DNA of 64,000 nucleotides from Robertmurraya korlensis (GTDB taxonomy: Bacteria; Bacillota; Bacilli; Bacillales; Cytobacillaceae): NCBI RefSeq assembly GCF_023715225.1, contig NZ_JAMBNS010000001.1, forward strand, positions 372,001 through 436,000. Reading direction: 5' to 3'. Positions within the stretch are counted from its first letter, which is position 1, and every line of letters starts with the position of its first letter. Shown here piece by piece: positions 29,278 to 38,264 of this stretch. The notes beneath the pieces were generated by a model. The model was not told where the DNA came from and did no database searches. It worked only from the letters and a program-made list of their open reading frames with translations. Made by a program: the position numbers and the translations under genes.

Positions 29278-30216
29278 ATGAAATGGTCAGAACTTTGCAT
29301 TCATACAACAAATGAGGCAATAGAACCGATCTCAAATATATTGCATGAGGCAGGCGCAAGTGGAGTGGTAATTGAGGATCCATTAGAGCTTGTGAAAGAA
29401 AGGGAAGACCAATTCGGTGAAATCTACCAACTCAATCCTAAAGATTATCCGGATGAAGGTGTAATGGTTAAAGCATATTTACCGGTTACAAGCTTCTTGG
29501 GTGAAACGGTTGATGCAATAAAAGAATCTATTAACAACCTGAGCATTCATAATATTGATATTGGAAGAAATACCGTAACAGTCAGTGAAGTGAATGAAGA
29601 GGAATGGGCAACTGCATGGAAGAAGTATTATCATCCAGTGAAAATTTCTGAACGATTTACCATTGTACCGACGTGGGAAGAATATACTCCAGTTTCAAGT
29701 GATGAATTAATTATTGAATTGGATCCAGGTATGGCATTCGGTACAGGAACGCATCCGACAACAGTAATGTGCATACAGGCGTTAGAAAGAACGGTTAGAG
29801 AAGGTGACCGTGTTATTGACGTTGGAACGGGAACAGGAGTATTAAGTATTGCGTCAGCTATGTTAGGAGCAAGTTCAGTTTTTGCTCTTGATTTAGACGA
29901 AGTGGCTGTTAAATCAGCAAAGATAAATAGCAAGCTGAATAAAACACATGAAGTAGTAACTGTGGCTCAAAATAATTTACTTGACGGTGTGGACCAACAG
30001 GCAGATGTTGTTGTTGCAAATATTTTAGCCGAAGTGATTGTTCGCTTTACTGATGATGTAGCAAGAGTTGTTAAAAAAGACGGTTATTTTATTTCTTCAG
30101 GTATCATTTTACAGAAAAAAGAAGAAGTTAGGACAGCAATTGAGCGCTCTGGGTTTGAAATAATAGAGACGATCCAAATGGAAGATTGGATTGCGATGAT
30201 TGCAAAGAGGCAATAA
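29278..30216 (+). CDS. prmA: Ribosomal protein L11 methyltransferase
   Basis: This 312-residue enzyme trimethylates ribosomal protein L11. The SAM motif [13 protein letters not shown] lies near residue 180 and VVANILAEV near 242. The N-terminal substrate-recognition domain is present. ATG 29278 is 20 bases after dnaJ, preceded by AGGAGTTGG. Known as yqeT in B. subtilis, same operon position. Confidence 0.95.
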   Translation: MKWSELCIHTTNEAIEPISNILHEAGASGVVIEDPLELVKEREDQFGEIYQLNPKDYPDEGVMVKAYLPVTSFLGETVDAIKESINNLSIHNIDIGRNTVTVSEVNEEEWATAWKKYYHPVKISERFTIVPTWEEYTPVSSDELIIELDPGMAFGTGTHPTTVMCIQALERTVREGDRVIDVGTGTGVLSIASAMLGASSVFALDLDEVAVKSAKINSKLNKTHEVVTVAQNNLLDGVDQQADVVVANILAEVIVRFTDDVARVVKKDGYFISSGIILQKKEEVRTAIERSGFEIIETIQMEDWIAMIAKRQ

Positions 30217-30220
30217 TGTG

Positions 30221-30241
30221 AAGGGGGGATATCCCCCTTTA
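30221..30241. other. Perfect GC palindrome between prmA and rsmE
   Basis: AAGGGGG-GATA-TCCCCCTT forms a compact 8-bp hairpin followed by T residues and an A/T tract. It resembles a weak terminator or attenuator inside an operon. Confidence 0.55.
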
Positions 30242-30267
30242 TATATGAAATAAAGAAGGTGTAGCGT

Positions 30268-31014
30268 GTGCAACGATATTTTGTTGATCAGACAACGGAA
30301 GGACGATTTGTCATAAAGGGTGACGATTTCAGGCACATTGTGAAGGTGATGAGGTTAAAGATAAGCGATCAAATCATTTGTACAACTTCCAATGGAGAAG
30401 GGGCTATTTGCCAAATTGCAGAAATTACCGATGAACAAGTCGTTGCAGACGTTGTACAATGGGAAGTAGTGTCCTCAGAACTTCCAGTTCGAGTCACGAT
30501 TGCAAGTGGTCTTCCTAAAGGTGATAAGTTAGAGTGGATCATACAAAAAGGCACTGAATTAGGTGCCTCTTCTTTCGTTCCGGTTTCAACTGCTAGATCA
30601 GTAGTAAAATGGGACGAAAAGAAGGCTGATAAAAAAGTAGATCGTTGGCAAAGGATTGCAAAAGAGGCAGCAGAGCAGTCGCACCGACGAATTGTGCCAA
30701 CTGTTGCCAATCCTCATAATTTAACAAAGCTTATTAGTCTTTCAAAAGAATATACGTATAAATTAATTGCTTATGAGGAAGATGCAAAGCAAGGAGAAAG
30801 GTCAACTCTCGCTCGTACTCTTCAAGAGATGAAGAAAGATGACAGTGTCTTAATTGTGTTCGGTCCTGAAGGCGGACTAACGGAATCGGAAGTTGAGTTA
30901 CTTTCTAAAGAGGGGTTCGAGTCGTGCGGGCTTGGTCCTAGAATCTTACGTACAGAGACAGCACCTTTATACGTGTTGTCAGTTATTTCTTATCAATTTG
31001 AACTATTGAGGTGA
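30268..31014 (+). CDS. rsmE: 16S rRNA (uracil(1498)-N3)-methyltransferase
   Basis: This 248-residue SPOUT-family enzyme methylates U1498 in 16S rRNA. Family motifs are LPKGDKLEWIIQKGTELG near 78-95, AAEQSHRR near 130, and the knot segment FGPEGGLTESEV near 195. GTG 30268 is the start, with GAAGGTG upstream. The stop overlaps the mtaB leader. Confidence 0.95.
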   Translation: MQRYFVDQTTEGRFVIKGDDFRHIVKVMRLKISDQIICTTSNGEGAICQIAEITDEQVVADVVQWEVVSSELPVRVTIASGLPKGDKLEWIIQKGTELGASSFVPVSTARSVVKWDEKKADKKVDRWQRIAKEAAEQSHRRIVPTVANPHNLTKLISLSKEYTYKLIAYEEDAKQGERSTLARTLQEMKKDDSVLIVFGPEGGLTESEVELLSKEGFESCGLGPRILRTETAPLYVLSVISYQFELLR

Positions 31015-31019
31015 ACGAT

Positions 31020-32369
31020 ATGCCATCAGTTGCATTTCATACATTAGGTTGTAAGGTAAATCATTATGAAACAGAAGCCATTTGGCAGCTATTTCAAGAA
31101 CAGGGATATGAGAGAGTAGACTATGAATCAACTTCAGATGTTTATGTCATTAATACTTGTACCGTAACAAACACAGGCGATAAAAAGAGTCGCCAAGTAA
31201 TCAGACGTGCGATTCGTAAAAATCCGGATGCTGTTATTTGTGTAACAGGCTGTTATGCACAAACATCTCCTGCTGAAATTATGGCTATTCCTGGTGTGGA
31301 TATTGTGGTTGGAACACAGGACCGTGTGAAGATGCTAGAATATATCGAACGTTTTAAGGAAGAAAGACAACCAATTAATGCGGTTGGTAATATTATGAAA
31401 AATCGTGTTTACGAGGAGTTAGATGTTCCTGCCTTTACAGACCGTACTCGTGCGTCTTTAAAGATTCAGGAAGGCTGCAATAACTTCTGTACGTTTTGTA
31501 TCATTCCTTGGGCTCGTGGATTAATGAGATCTCGTGATCCAAAGGAAGTGATAAAACAAGCACAGCAACTAGTGGATGCTGGTTATAAGGAAATTGTATT
31601 AACTGGTATTCATACAGGTGGATATGGTGAAGATATGAAGGATTATAATCTTGCCATGTTATTAAAAGATTTAGAAAAAGAAGTGATCGGGCTTGAGAGA
31701 CTAAGAATCTCTTCCATAGAAGCAAGTCAAATTACTGATGAAGTAATTCAAGTAATGAATGACTCTAACGTAATCGTTAGACATCTTCATATTCCATTGC
31801 AATCTGGTTCTAACACGGTATTAAAAAGAATGCGTCGTAAGTATACGATGGAATTCTTTGGCGAGCGCTTAAGTCGACTGAAGGAGGCCCTGCCAGGTCT
31901 TGCGGTCACTTCAGATGTGATCGTTGGTTTCCCTGGGGAAACAGAAGAAGAATTTATGGAAACTTATAATTTTATCAAAGAGCATAAATTCTCTGAACTG
32001 CATGTATTCCCATATTCTAAACGTACGGGTACACCTGCTGCTAGAATGGAAGATCAAGTGGATGAAGAAATTAAGAATGAACGTGTGCATCGATTAATAT
32101 CATTATCTGATCAATTAGCTAAAGAGTATGCTTCACAATTTGAAGGGGAAGTACTCGAAGTGATTCCTGAAGAACGTTCAAAAAGCGGTGAAGGATTGTA
32201 TGAAGGATATACAGATAATTATTTAAAGGTTATATTTAAAGGGTCAGAAGAAATGATTGGACAAATTGTAAAGGTGAAAATTACAAAAGCTGGGTACCCT
32301 TACAATGAAGGCCAATTTGTCCGTGTGCTTGATGAGTATGTTAGATCAGCAGAACAAGCAGCGATATAA
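31020..32369 (+). CDS. mtaB: tRNA (N6-threonylcarbamoyladenosine(37)-C2)-methylthiotransferase MtaB
   Basis: This 449-residue enzyme (YqeV) converts t6A37 to ms2t6A in tRNAs. The N-terminal UPF0004 domain (FHTLGCKVNHYETEAI) and cysteines near residues 9, 45 and 79 bind one 4Fe-4S cluster; the radical-SAM motif CNNFCTFC lies near 150; a TRAM domain ends the protein. ATG 31020, with GAGGTG five bases upstream, is preferred to GTG 31011 inside the rsmE stop. It is the end of the heat-shock operon. Confidence 0.95.
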   Translation: MPSVAFHTLGCKVNHYETEAIWQLFQEQGYERVDYESTSDVYVINTCTVTNTGDKKSRQVIRRAIRKNPDAVICVTGCYAQTSPAEIMAIPGVDIVVGTQDRVKMLEYIERFKEERQPINAVGNIMKNRVYEELDVPAFTDRTRASLKIQEGCNNFCTFCIIPWARGLMRSRDPKEVIKQAQQLVDAGYKEIVLTGIHTGGYGEDMKDYNLAMLLKDLEKEVIGLERLRISSIEASQITDEVIQVMNDSNVIVRHLHIPLQSGSNTVLKRMRRKYTMEFFGERLSRLKEALPGLAVTSDVIVGFPGETEEEFMETYNFIKEHKFSELHVFPYSKRTGTPAARMEDQVDEEIKNERVHRLISLSDQLAKEYASQFEGEVLEVIPEERSKSGEGLYEGYTDNYLKVIFKGSEEMIGQIVKVKITKAGYPYNEGQFVRVLDEYVRSAEQAAI

Positions 32370-32388
32370 TGTTTGAATTGGAGTGTAT

Positions 32389-33060
32389 ATGATGAAAGAA
32401 ATCGCGAAAATGATTGATCACACTTTGCTAAAAGCTGAAGCAACAAAAGCCCAAATTGAACAATTATGTGCTGAAGCAAAGGAATATCAATTTGCTTCTG
32501 TGTGTGTGAACCCAACGTGGGTGGCTTATGCTAGTGAGTTATTAAAGGGAACGGGTGTGGATGTTTGTACGGTCATCGGGTTTCCATTGGGAGCCAATAC
32601 ACCAGAAACAAAAGCATTTGAAACAACGAACGCCATTGAAAATGGTGCGACCGAGGTAGATATGGTTATCAATATCGGTGCGCTAAAAAATGGAGATGAC
32701 TCTTTGGTTGAAAAAGATATTCAAGCGGTTGTTAACGCGGCAAAAGGAAAAGCTTTAACAAAGGTTATTATTGAAACATCTCTTTTAACAGAAGAGGAAA
32801 AAGTTCGTGCATGTAAGCTAGCTGTCAGTGCAGGTACTGATTTTGTCAAAACCTCTACAGGCTTTTCAACTGGTGGAGCAACGGTTGAGGACATTGCACT
32901 AATGCGTAAGACGGTTGGTCCTACAATTGGTGTAAAAGCTTCAGGTGGAGTAAGAAGTGCAGAAGACGCAAAAAATATGATTGAAGCTGGGGCAACTCGT
33001 ATTGGAGCTAGCTCAGGCATTGCTATTGTAAAAGGATTAGTTTCAAATAGTGATTATTAA
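32389..33060 (+). CDS. deoC: Deoxyribose-phosphate aldolase
   Basis: This 223-residue class I aldolase splits 2-deoxyribose 5-phosphate to glyceraldehyde 3-phosphate and acetaldehyde. The Schiff-base lysine lies in GVKASGGVR (about residues 182-190), with VDMVINIG near 90 and FVKTSTGF near 150. ATG 32389 has GGAG five bases upstream. Unlike B. subtilis, where deoC sits with pdp and nupC, the gene lies here between mtaB and yqeW. Confidence 0.95.
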   Translation: MMKEIAKMIDHTLLKAEATKAQIEQLCAEAKEYQFASVCVNPTWVAYASELLKGTGVDVCTVIGFPLGANTPETKAFETTNAIENGATEVDMVINIGALKNGDDSLVEKDIQAVVNAAKGKALTKVIIETSLLTEEEKVRACKLAVSAGTDFVKTSTGFSTGGATVEDIALMRKTVGPTIGVKASGGVRSAEDAKNMIEAGATRIGASSGIAIVKGLVSNSDY

Positions 33061-33068
33061 AAAATAAG

Positions 33069-33096
33069 AACATGCCAATTGGCATGTTTTTATTTT
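33069..33096. terminator. Bidirectional terminator between deoC and yqeW
   Basis: AACATGCC-AATT-GGCATGTT with a T run on the plus strand; its tail overlaps the end of yqeW. Confidence 0.85.
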
Positions 33097-34013
33097 TTAG
33101 CATGTAATTTCGTAACAAATGTTGCAAAATGGCTGGCAAATGGAAGGACAAGTAAAGAAGAGATGACGTTAAATAGGACACTAATATGAGCTAGTTGTAC
33201 ATCGGGCTCTTGAGCTAAGCTACCTGCTATGCTTGCAAGATATGCGATGAATGGAAAAAAGGCAATCACGCCGATGACATTTAACCATATATGTGAATAC
33301 GCACATAGACGAGCCTCCTTTCCCCCTCCGATACTTGCCACATACCCAGTGACACAGGTTCCTATATTCGCTCCAAGCATGACGGCTATACCAGCACCAA
33401 TTGTAAGTAACTGACTCGAAAGGAACCCCATAATAATACCCGTCGTAGCAGAGCTTGAGTGAATAAGAGCTGTTATAATAGCCCCCACACCAACACTAAG
33501 TAAGTTGCTTTCATTCATATCAATAATCAATTGTTGGATGATTGGTAGACTAGATAAGGGCTTTGCTAGATATTTAAAGCCACTCATTGCCGAAAAAACC
33601 GTTGCCATTCCCAATAGTATCAAGCCAAAGGCATTTGCATTTTTATTTTTCGTGAAAATAAGGCAGGCTCCTAAAATAGCCATTGGTACAAGAAAAGAGT
33701 CGATTTGAAATGTGATAAATTCAGTAGTAAAGGTTGTGCCAATATTGGTTCCAAGTATGATCCCAATAGATTGGCGAAATGTTAACAGCCCAGCAGAAAT
33801 CAACCCGATTGTCATGACCATGACAGCTGAGCTGCTTTGTAGAGCTCCCGTTATGATAATGGATGCTAAAAGGCCTTTCCAGGTGCGATCTGTTAATTTT
33901 ACAAGCCATTTTTTTAGTGAATCCGCAGATAAATTAAATAATCCCGTTCGTAAAATGGTCATACCAAAAATAAATAATACAATAAAGATACAAAATAAAA
34001 GAACACTTAACAT
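33090..34013 (-). CDS. yqeW: Na/Pi cotransporter family protein YqeW
   Basis: This 307-residue polytopic membrane protein has the two inverted Na/Pi-cotransporter repeats: GALQSSSAVMVMTIGLISAG (about 57-76) and ALIHSSSATTGIIMGFLSSQ (about 184-203), each with the QSSSA/HSSSA motif, plus GTNIGTT and GANIGTC. Substrate is probably phosphate but unproven for this subfamily. ATG 34013 follows AGAGGAGGG on the minus strand. It lacks the C-terminal PhoU-like domain of longer family members. Confidence 0.9.
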   Translation of the reverse strand: MLSVLLFCIFIVLFIFGMTILRTGLFNLSADSLKKWLVKLTDRTWKGLLASIIITGALQSSSAVMVMTIGLISAGLLTFRQSIGIILGTNIGTTFTTEFITFQIDSFLVPMAILGACLIFTKNKNANAFGLILLGMATVFSAMSGFKYLAKPLSSLPIIQQLIIDMNESNLLSVGVGAIITALIHSSSATTGIIMGFLSSQLLTIGAGIAVMLGANIGTCVTGYVASIGGGKEARLCAYSHIWLNVIGVIAFFPFIAYLASIAGSLAQEPDVQLAHISVLFNVISSLLVLPFASHFATFVTKLHAKK

Positions 34014-34133
34014 GCTTTTCCCTCCTCTTACATCTTTATTGCAAAGAGATGTGGGACATGCTAAGTATAAGTAGGAAAATATGATATTTTTAAAGTTTTA
34101 TTCATAAATGGACAATAGCTAGTCGAATTACAG

Positions 34134-34162
34134 TTGACCTTGTTTCACTGTTATATTATAAT
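34134..34162 (+). promoter_or_regulatory. Sigma-A promoter of rpsU-yqeY
   Basis: TTGACC (34134-34139), 17-base spacer, consensus TATAAT (34157-34162), about 67 bases before rpsU. Confidence 0.85.
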
Positions 34163-34228
34163 TGCAAAGTACATGGAATTCCATGTTGTTTGTTGTAAGT
34201 GTGTTGTGTTCGGAGGGAGGGAAAGAGA

Positions 34229-34402
34229 ATGTCTAAAACCGTTGTTCGTAAAAACGAATCGCTTGAAGATGCTCTTCGTCGCTTCAAACGTACTGTATCT
34301 AAGTCAGGTACTATACAAGAAGCTAGAAAGCGCGAATTCTACGAAAAGCCTAGCGTTAAGCGTAAGAAAAAGTCTGAAGCTGCTAGAAAACGTAAGTGGT
34401 AA
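34229..34402 (+). CDS. rpsU: 30S ribosomal protein S21
   Basis: This 57-residue basic protein starts [20 protein letters not shown] and ends [12 protein letters not shown], complete for bS21. ATG 34229 follows GGAGGGAGGG. It is co-transcribed with yqeY, 14 bases downstream. Confidence 0.97.
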   Translation: MSKTVVRKNESLEDALRRFKRTVSKSGTIQEARKREFYEKPSVKRKKKSEAARKRKW

Positions 34403-34416
34403 GAGAGGGTGTGTAA

Positions 34417-34860
34417 ATGAGTCTTCTCGAGCGTTTAAATAATGATATGAAGCAAGCGATGAAAAACAAAGAAAAAGATAAACTTTCCGTTATTCGGATG
34501 GTCAAAGCTTCGTTGCAAAATGAAGCTATTAAAACTGGCCAGGAATTATCCGAGGACGAAGAGTTAACTGTCCTTTCTCGCGAAGTAAAGCAACGCAAGG
34601 ATTCCCTCCATGAATTTGAAAAAGCAGGTCGTGATGACCTAGTTGAGAAACTACGTACTGAATTATCGTATATAGTCGAATATATGCCAAAACAACTAAC
34701 GGAAGAGGAACTTTCCGATATAGTGAAAGCGGCGATATTAGAAACAGGTGCTTCTACAAAGGCTGAGATGGGAAAAGTGATGGCAGTACTAATGCCTAAA
34801 GTAAAAGGTAAGGCTGACGGATCACTTGTTAATAAACTTGTACAACAACACCTTTCATAA
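34417..34860 (+). CDS. yqeY: GatB/YqeY domain-containing protein
   Basis: This 147-residue helical protein resembles the C-terminal tRNA-binding tail of GatB. It begins [20 protein letters not shown] and carries the family segment [11 protein letters not shown] near residue 89. GAGAGGGTG precedes ATG 34417. Free-standing function unknown; the association with rpsU is conserved. Confidence 0.93.
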   Translation: MSLLERLNNDMKQAMKNKEKDKLSVIRMVKASLQNEAIKTGQELSEDEELTVLSREVKQRKDSLHEFEKAGRDDLVEKLRTELSYIVEYMPKQLTEEELSDIVKAAILETGASTKAEMGKVMAVLMPKVKGKADGSLVNKLVQQHLS

Positions 34861-34872
34861 TAAACATGCTTT

Positions 34873-34902
34873 AAAGACTGCAGGGCTTCTGCAGTCTTTT
34901 TA
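34873..34902 (+). terminator. Terminator after yqeY
   Basis: AAAGACTGCAG and CTGCAGTCTTT form an 11-bp stem followed by T residues. Confidence 0.9.
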
Positions 34903-34935
34903 CATATACTTTGTATAAAGAAAATGATTAAGTTT

Positions 34936-34962
34936 TGAAACCTTCTTGCAGGATCAACCGTA
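34936..34962 (+). promoter_or_regulatory. Sigma-W-type promoter of yqeZ-floA-yqfB
   Basis: TGAAAC (34936-34941) and CGTA (34959-34962) separated by 17 bases match the ECF sigma-W promoter. yqeZ-yqfA-yqfB belongs to the sigma-W regulon in B. subtilis, so envelope-stress induction is expected. The site also excludes the TTG at 34946 as a translation start. Confidence 0.85.
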
Positions 34963-34999
34963 TACATACTATGCGTCAAGTGAGGAAGGAGGGAAATGG

Positions 35000-36340
35000 G
35001 TGAAGCTTTGTCGATGGATCATGGTCATTTCTTTTTTAATGGTAGGCATATTGTCAATCCTTCCGCTTAAAGGAGGAGCACAAGGCGAAACAGTGTATGT
35101 TGTACCTGTGGAAGAAACCGTTGAGAAAGGCCTTTACGCCTTCTTATCTCGAGCTGTAAAAGAGGCTGAAGAAGTAAATGCAAAGGCCATCATTTTTACA
35201 ATCAATACACCAGGAGGCGCTGTTGATGCGGCAGGGAAAATAGGCCAATTACTGTCGGCAACGAGTATAAAAACCATTGCGTTTGTTGACAATCAAGCGT
35301 TATCAGCAGGTGCGTATATTTCACTCAATATGGATGAGATTTATATGGTGCCAAGTGGAACCATTGGTTCGGCTGCTGTCATTGACCAAGCTGGAAATGC
35401 AGCAGATGAAAAAGCGCAATCCTACTGGTTAAGTGCCATGAAAGCGGCAGCAGAACAAAGTGGACGGGATCCCATCTATGCACTAGCGATGGCTGATCGT
35501 GAAGTAGACATACCAGAGTATGGGGCACCAACTGGAAAGTTGTTAACATTGACTGCAGATCAGGCGGAGGAAGTAGGATATTCAGAAGGGACAGTTACTA
35601 GCTTAGAGGACCTACTTTCCGTGCTTAATTTATCTGACGCCAAGCTCATAGAAGTAGAAGAGAGCTTTGCAGAAAAAATCGCGCGTTTCATCACACACCC
35701 TGTTGTTGTTCCTATTTTGCTATCGATTGGCAGTCTTGGATTAATCCTTGAGTTATACTCACCAGGGTTTGGAATCCCAGGATTTATGGGTCTTTCTTCG
35801 TTGCTACTATTCTTCTACGGACATTTAGTGGCGGGATTAGCTGGTTTTGAAACATTGATCCTATTTGTTATAGGAATTGGACTCATATTGTTAGAGTTGT
35901 TTTTACCAGGTGGTATTGCAGGTATTTTCGGTCTTGCGGCCATATTGGCGAGTTTGTTTCTAGCCACAGATAATGTTGTCCATATGGGAATCTCGATTCT
36001 CATTGCATTAAGTATTTCTGTATTAGCATCGATCTTAATGGTAAAGGTGTTTGGTAAAAAGATGAAATTCTTTAGAAGAATAATCCTAACTGACTCCACT
36101 AAAAGCGAAGCCGGTTACGTTTCAAATAAAAATCGACCGGAGATTGTAGGGAAAGAGGGAATGACTCTCACAGCATTACGTCCAGCAGGTACCATTGTTT
36201 TAGATGATGAGCGCATTGATGTCGTTAGTGAGGGTAGTTTTATTGGAAAAGATAAGAGAGTCAAGATTGTAAAATCTGAAGGAGCTAGAATTGTGGTCAG
36301 AGAGATAAATGAACCATTGTCTAAGGAGGAAGAAGAATGA
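35000..36340 (+). CDS. yqeZ: NfeD-family membrane serine protease-like protein (long form)
   Basis: This membrane protein of about 446 residues has a signal or anchor helix (about 5-25), a ClpP-class protease domain ([14 protein letters not shown] near 70; serine in NQALSAGAY near 97), four or so transmembrane helices (about 215-345) and a C-terminal soluble NfeD OB-fold domain. GTG 35000 follows AAGGAGGG with six-base spacing; an upstream TTG lies inside the sigma-W promoter. NfeD proteins act with flotillins; floA overlaps by four bases. Confidence 0.92.
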   Translation: MKLCRWIMVISFLMVGILSILPLKGGAQGETVYVVPVEETVEKGLYAFLSRAVKEAEEVNAKAIIFTINTPGGAVDAAGKIGQLLSATSIKTIAFVDNQALSAGAYISLNMDEIYMVPSGTIGSAAVIDQAGNAADEKAQSYWLSAMKAAAEQSGRDPIYALAMADREVDIPEYGAPTGKLLTLTADQAEEVGYSEGTVTSLEDLLSVLNLSDAKLIEVEESFAEKIARFITHPVVVPILLSIGSLGLILELYSPGFGIPGFMGLSSLLLFFYGHLVAGLAGFETLILFVIGIGLILLELFLPGGIAGIFGLAAILASLFLATDNVVHMGISILIALSISVLASILMVKVFGKKMKFFRRIILTDSTKSEAGYVSNKNRPEIVGKEGMTLTALRPAGTIVLDDERIDVVSEGSFIGKDKRVKIVKSEGARIVVREINEPLSKEEEE

Positions 36341-37326
36341 TTTTAGGATCTGGAACGATATTTGTTCTTGTTTTAGTTGTATTAGGAATTGTTTTATTAT
36401 CTGTATTACTTACGTTTGTACCAGTGATGCTCTGGATTTCAGCCCTTGCTGCAGGAGTTAAAGTAAGCATTTTTACACTGATTGGAATGAGATTACGTCG
36501 GGTTATTCCAAGTAGAGTAATCAATCCATTAATTAAGGCACATAAAGCAGGTTTGGATGTTACAACCAATCAGCTAGAAAGCCATTACTTAGCGGGTGGT
36601 AATGTAGATAGAGTGGTTAATGCATTGATTGCTGCACATCGTGCGAATATTGAATTATCTTTCGAACGAGCGGCTGCTATTGATTTAGCGGGTCGTGATG
36701 TACTAGAGGCTGTACAGATGAGTGTAAACCCTAAGGTGATTGAAACTCCATTTATCGCTGGTGTTGCAATGGATGGAATTGAGGTAAAAGCAAAAGCGAG
36801 AATTACCGTGCGTGCAAATATTGACCGTTTAGTCGGTGGTGCGGGTGAAGAAACGATTGTCGCTCGTGTTGGGGAAGGGATTGTTTCCACCATTGGTTCG
36901 TCTGACAATCATAAAAAAGTGTTAGAAAATCCAGATATGATATCACAAACCGTCCTATCTAAAGGTTTAGATGCGGGTACGGCATTTGAAATTCTGTCGA
37001 TTGATATTGCGGACGTTGATATCGGAAAGAATATTGGTGCTGAATTACAAACAGAACAAGCGGAAGCAGATAAAAAGATCGCTCAAGCAAAAGCAGAGGA
37101 ACGTAGAGCAATGGCAGTAGCTCAGGAACAGGAAATGAAAGCACGCGTTGAAGAAATGAGAGCAAAAGTAGTAGAAGCGGAAGCAAAGGTACCTCTTGCA
37201 ATGTCAGAGGCGTTAACTTCCGGAAAAATTGGTGTGATGGATTATTTAAATATCCAAAACATTTCAGCTGACACGAGTATGAGAGATTCTATTGGTAAAC
37301 CAGACGGAAATACGGATAAAAAATAA
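36337..37326 (+). CDS. floA: Flotillin-like protein FloA
   Basis: This 329-residue protein (YqfA) organises membrane microdomains. An N-terminal membrane hairpin (about 5-45) precedes the SPFH-like domain and an alanine/glutamate-rich coiled coil (about 235-295, [20 protein letters not shown]). Start ATG overlaps the yqeZ stop. Belongs to the FloA rather than the longer FloT type by length. Confidence 0.95.
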   Translation: MILGSGTIFVLVLVVLGIVLLSVLLTFVPVMLWISALAAGVKVSIFTLIGMRLRRVIPSRVINPLIKAHKAGLDVTTNQLESHYLAGGNVDRVVNALIAAHRANIELSFERAAAIDLAGRDVLEAVQMSVNPKVIETPFIAGVAMDGIEVKAKARITVRANIDRLVGGAGEETIVARVGEGIVSTIGSSDNHKKVLENPDMISQTVLSKGLDAGTAFEILSIDIADVDIGKNIGAELQTEQAEADKKIAQAKAEERRAMAVAQEQEMKARVEEMRAKVVEAEAKVPLAMSEALTSGKIGVMDYLNIQNISADTSMRDSIGKPDGNTDKK

Positions 37327-37362
37327 TACAGTAATTGACGTAAAGCAAGGAGGTGTCCATCT

Positions 37363-37857
37363 TTGCAATTTCTATTGGAAAATCCCTTTATCCTAGTTGT
37401 ATTGATCGGGATTATTTCCTCCTTCTATAAACAAATGAAGGGTCAGGGGGAAGACGACCGTCAAAAGCGTAAACAGCCAAAGCCTTTTCTTCCTGGGCAA
37501 ACAAAAGAGAAATCAAAACCTTTCATCGACTTTGATTTTGGAGAACTTCAACAAAAGTTTGAACGTCCACAAAAGGAAAAGAAAGAACCTGTAGTAACAC
37601 AAAGTTTAAGCACCAATCGAGTCCAAGAAGTAAGAAACACTTATCGAGAACAACAGTCTACTCCGGTTATGAAGGTAGACCGTCAAACAACGGGTAGATT
37701 AAATCAGCAGCCGAGAGCGGAAGTGGCAGTTAAATCAGATCATGACCTCCGTGTCTCGAGTCAGACTTTAAGGGATGCTGTTATTTGGTCAGAAATTTTG
37801 GGCCCACCTAAAGCAAAACAGGGATATCATCGAAAAAGAACGAATTCACACTACTAA
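37363..37857 (+). CDS. Membrane-anchored charged protein in yqfB position
   Basis: This 164-residue protein has one N-terminal helix (about 4-21, LLENPFILVVLIGIISSFY) and a long hydrophilic Lys/Gln-rich tail without a recognised domain. TTG 37363 has AAGGAGGTG seven bases upstream. It occupies the place of B. subtilis yqfB, the third gene of the sigma-W yqeZ operon, but I cannot confirm homology by eye, so no symbol is given. A role with FloA foci is inference. Confidence 0.7.
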   Translation: MQFLLENPFILVVLIGIISSFYKQMKGQGEDDRQKRKQPKPFLPGQTKEKSKPFIDFDFGELQQKFERPQKEKKEPVVTQSLSTNRVQEVRNTYREQQSTPVMKVDRQTTGRLNQQPRAEVAVKSDHDLRVSSQTLRDAVIWSEILGPPKAKQGYHRKRTNSHY

Positions 37858-37887
37858 AACAAGGCAGATTTGCTTAAAAAGTAGTGC

Positions 37888-37938
37888 TAGAACCCCCATT
37901 CATTTCATAAATATGAGATGAAAGGGGGTTCTTTTTTT
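37888..37938 (+). terminator. Terminator whose U-tract abuts the yqfC start codon
   Basis: AGAACCCCC (37889 on) pairs with GGGGGTTCT (37924-37932), continued inward by TTCAT/ATGAA and TCAT/ATGA with a single A-A mismatch and one wobble, loop AAAT. Seven T (37932-37938) follow and the next base is the A of the yqfC ATG. The yqfC ribosome-binding site lies in the 3' arm. Confidence 0.85.
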
Positions 37939-38223
37939 ATGGCTAAAAGGTGGGGGCAACGTGTAAGAAGCTGGATGACCCAAACAATGGATCTTCCACA
38001 AGATGTCATGATGGATTTACCCCGCATCACAATGATTGGTCAAATCCACATCTATATTGAGAACCACCGTGGCTTACTCACTTTCTCAGAGAAAGAACTA
38101 AGACTGCTTTTAAAGCAAGGGCAGTTGTTAATAAAGGGCAAGGCATTTGTCATTAAGACGATACTTCCAGAGGAAATTCTACTTGAAGGAAAAATTGAAC
38201 ACGTTATTTATCTTGAAGAATAA
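37939..38223 (+). CDS. yqfC: Sporulation protein YqfC
   Basis: This 94-residue protein has the family segment MDLPRITMIGQIHIYIENHR near residues 24-43 and IKTILPEEILLEGKI near the C-terminus. It is a mother-cell sporulation gene (sigma-E regulon) in B. subtilis. AAAGGGGG 12 bases before ATG 37939 is the only ribosome-binding site and is part of a terminator stem. ATG 37918 lies in the terminator loop and has none. yqfD follows after 41 bases. Confidence 0.9.
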   Translation: MAKRWGQRVRSWMTQTMDLPQDVMMDLPRITMIGQIHIYIENHRGLLTFSEKELRLLLKQGQLLIKGKAFVIKTILPEEILLEGKIEHVIYLEE

Positions 38224-38264
38224 AAGTTTTAATTGAACTCGTCTGAAAGGTAAGGAGGCAGAAT

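Noticed and set aside
34383-34979. Minus-strand 198-residue ORF over yqeY
   Set aside because: It is the reverse of yqeY, its terminator and the sigma-W promoter; serine-rich shadow frame.
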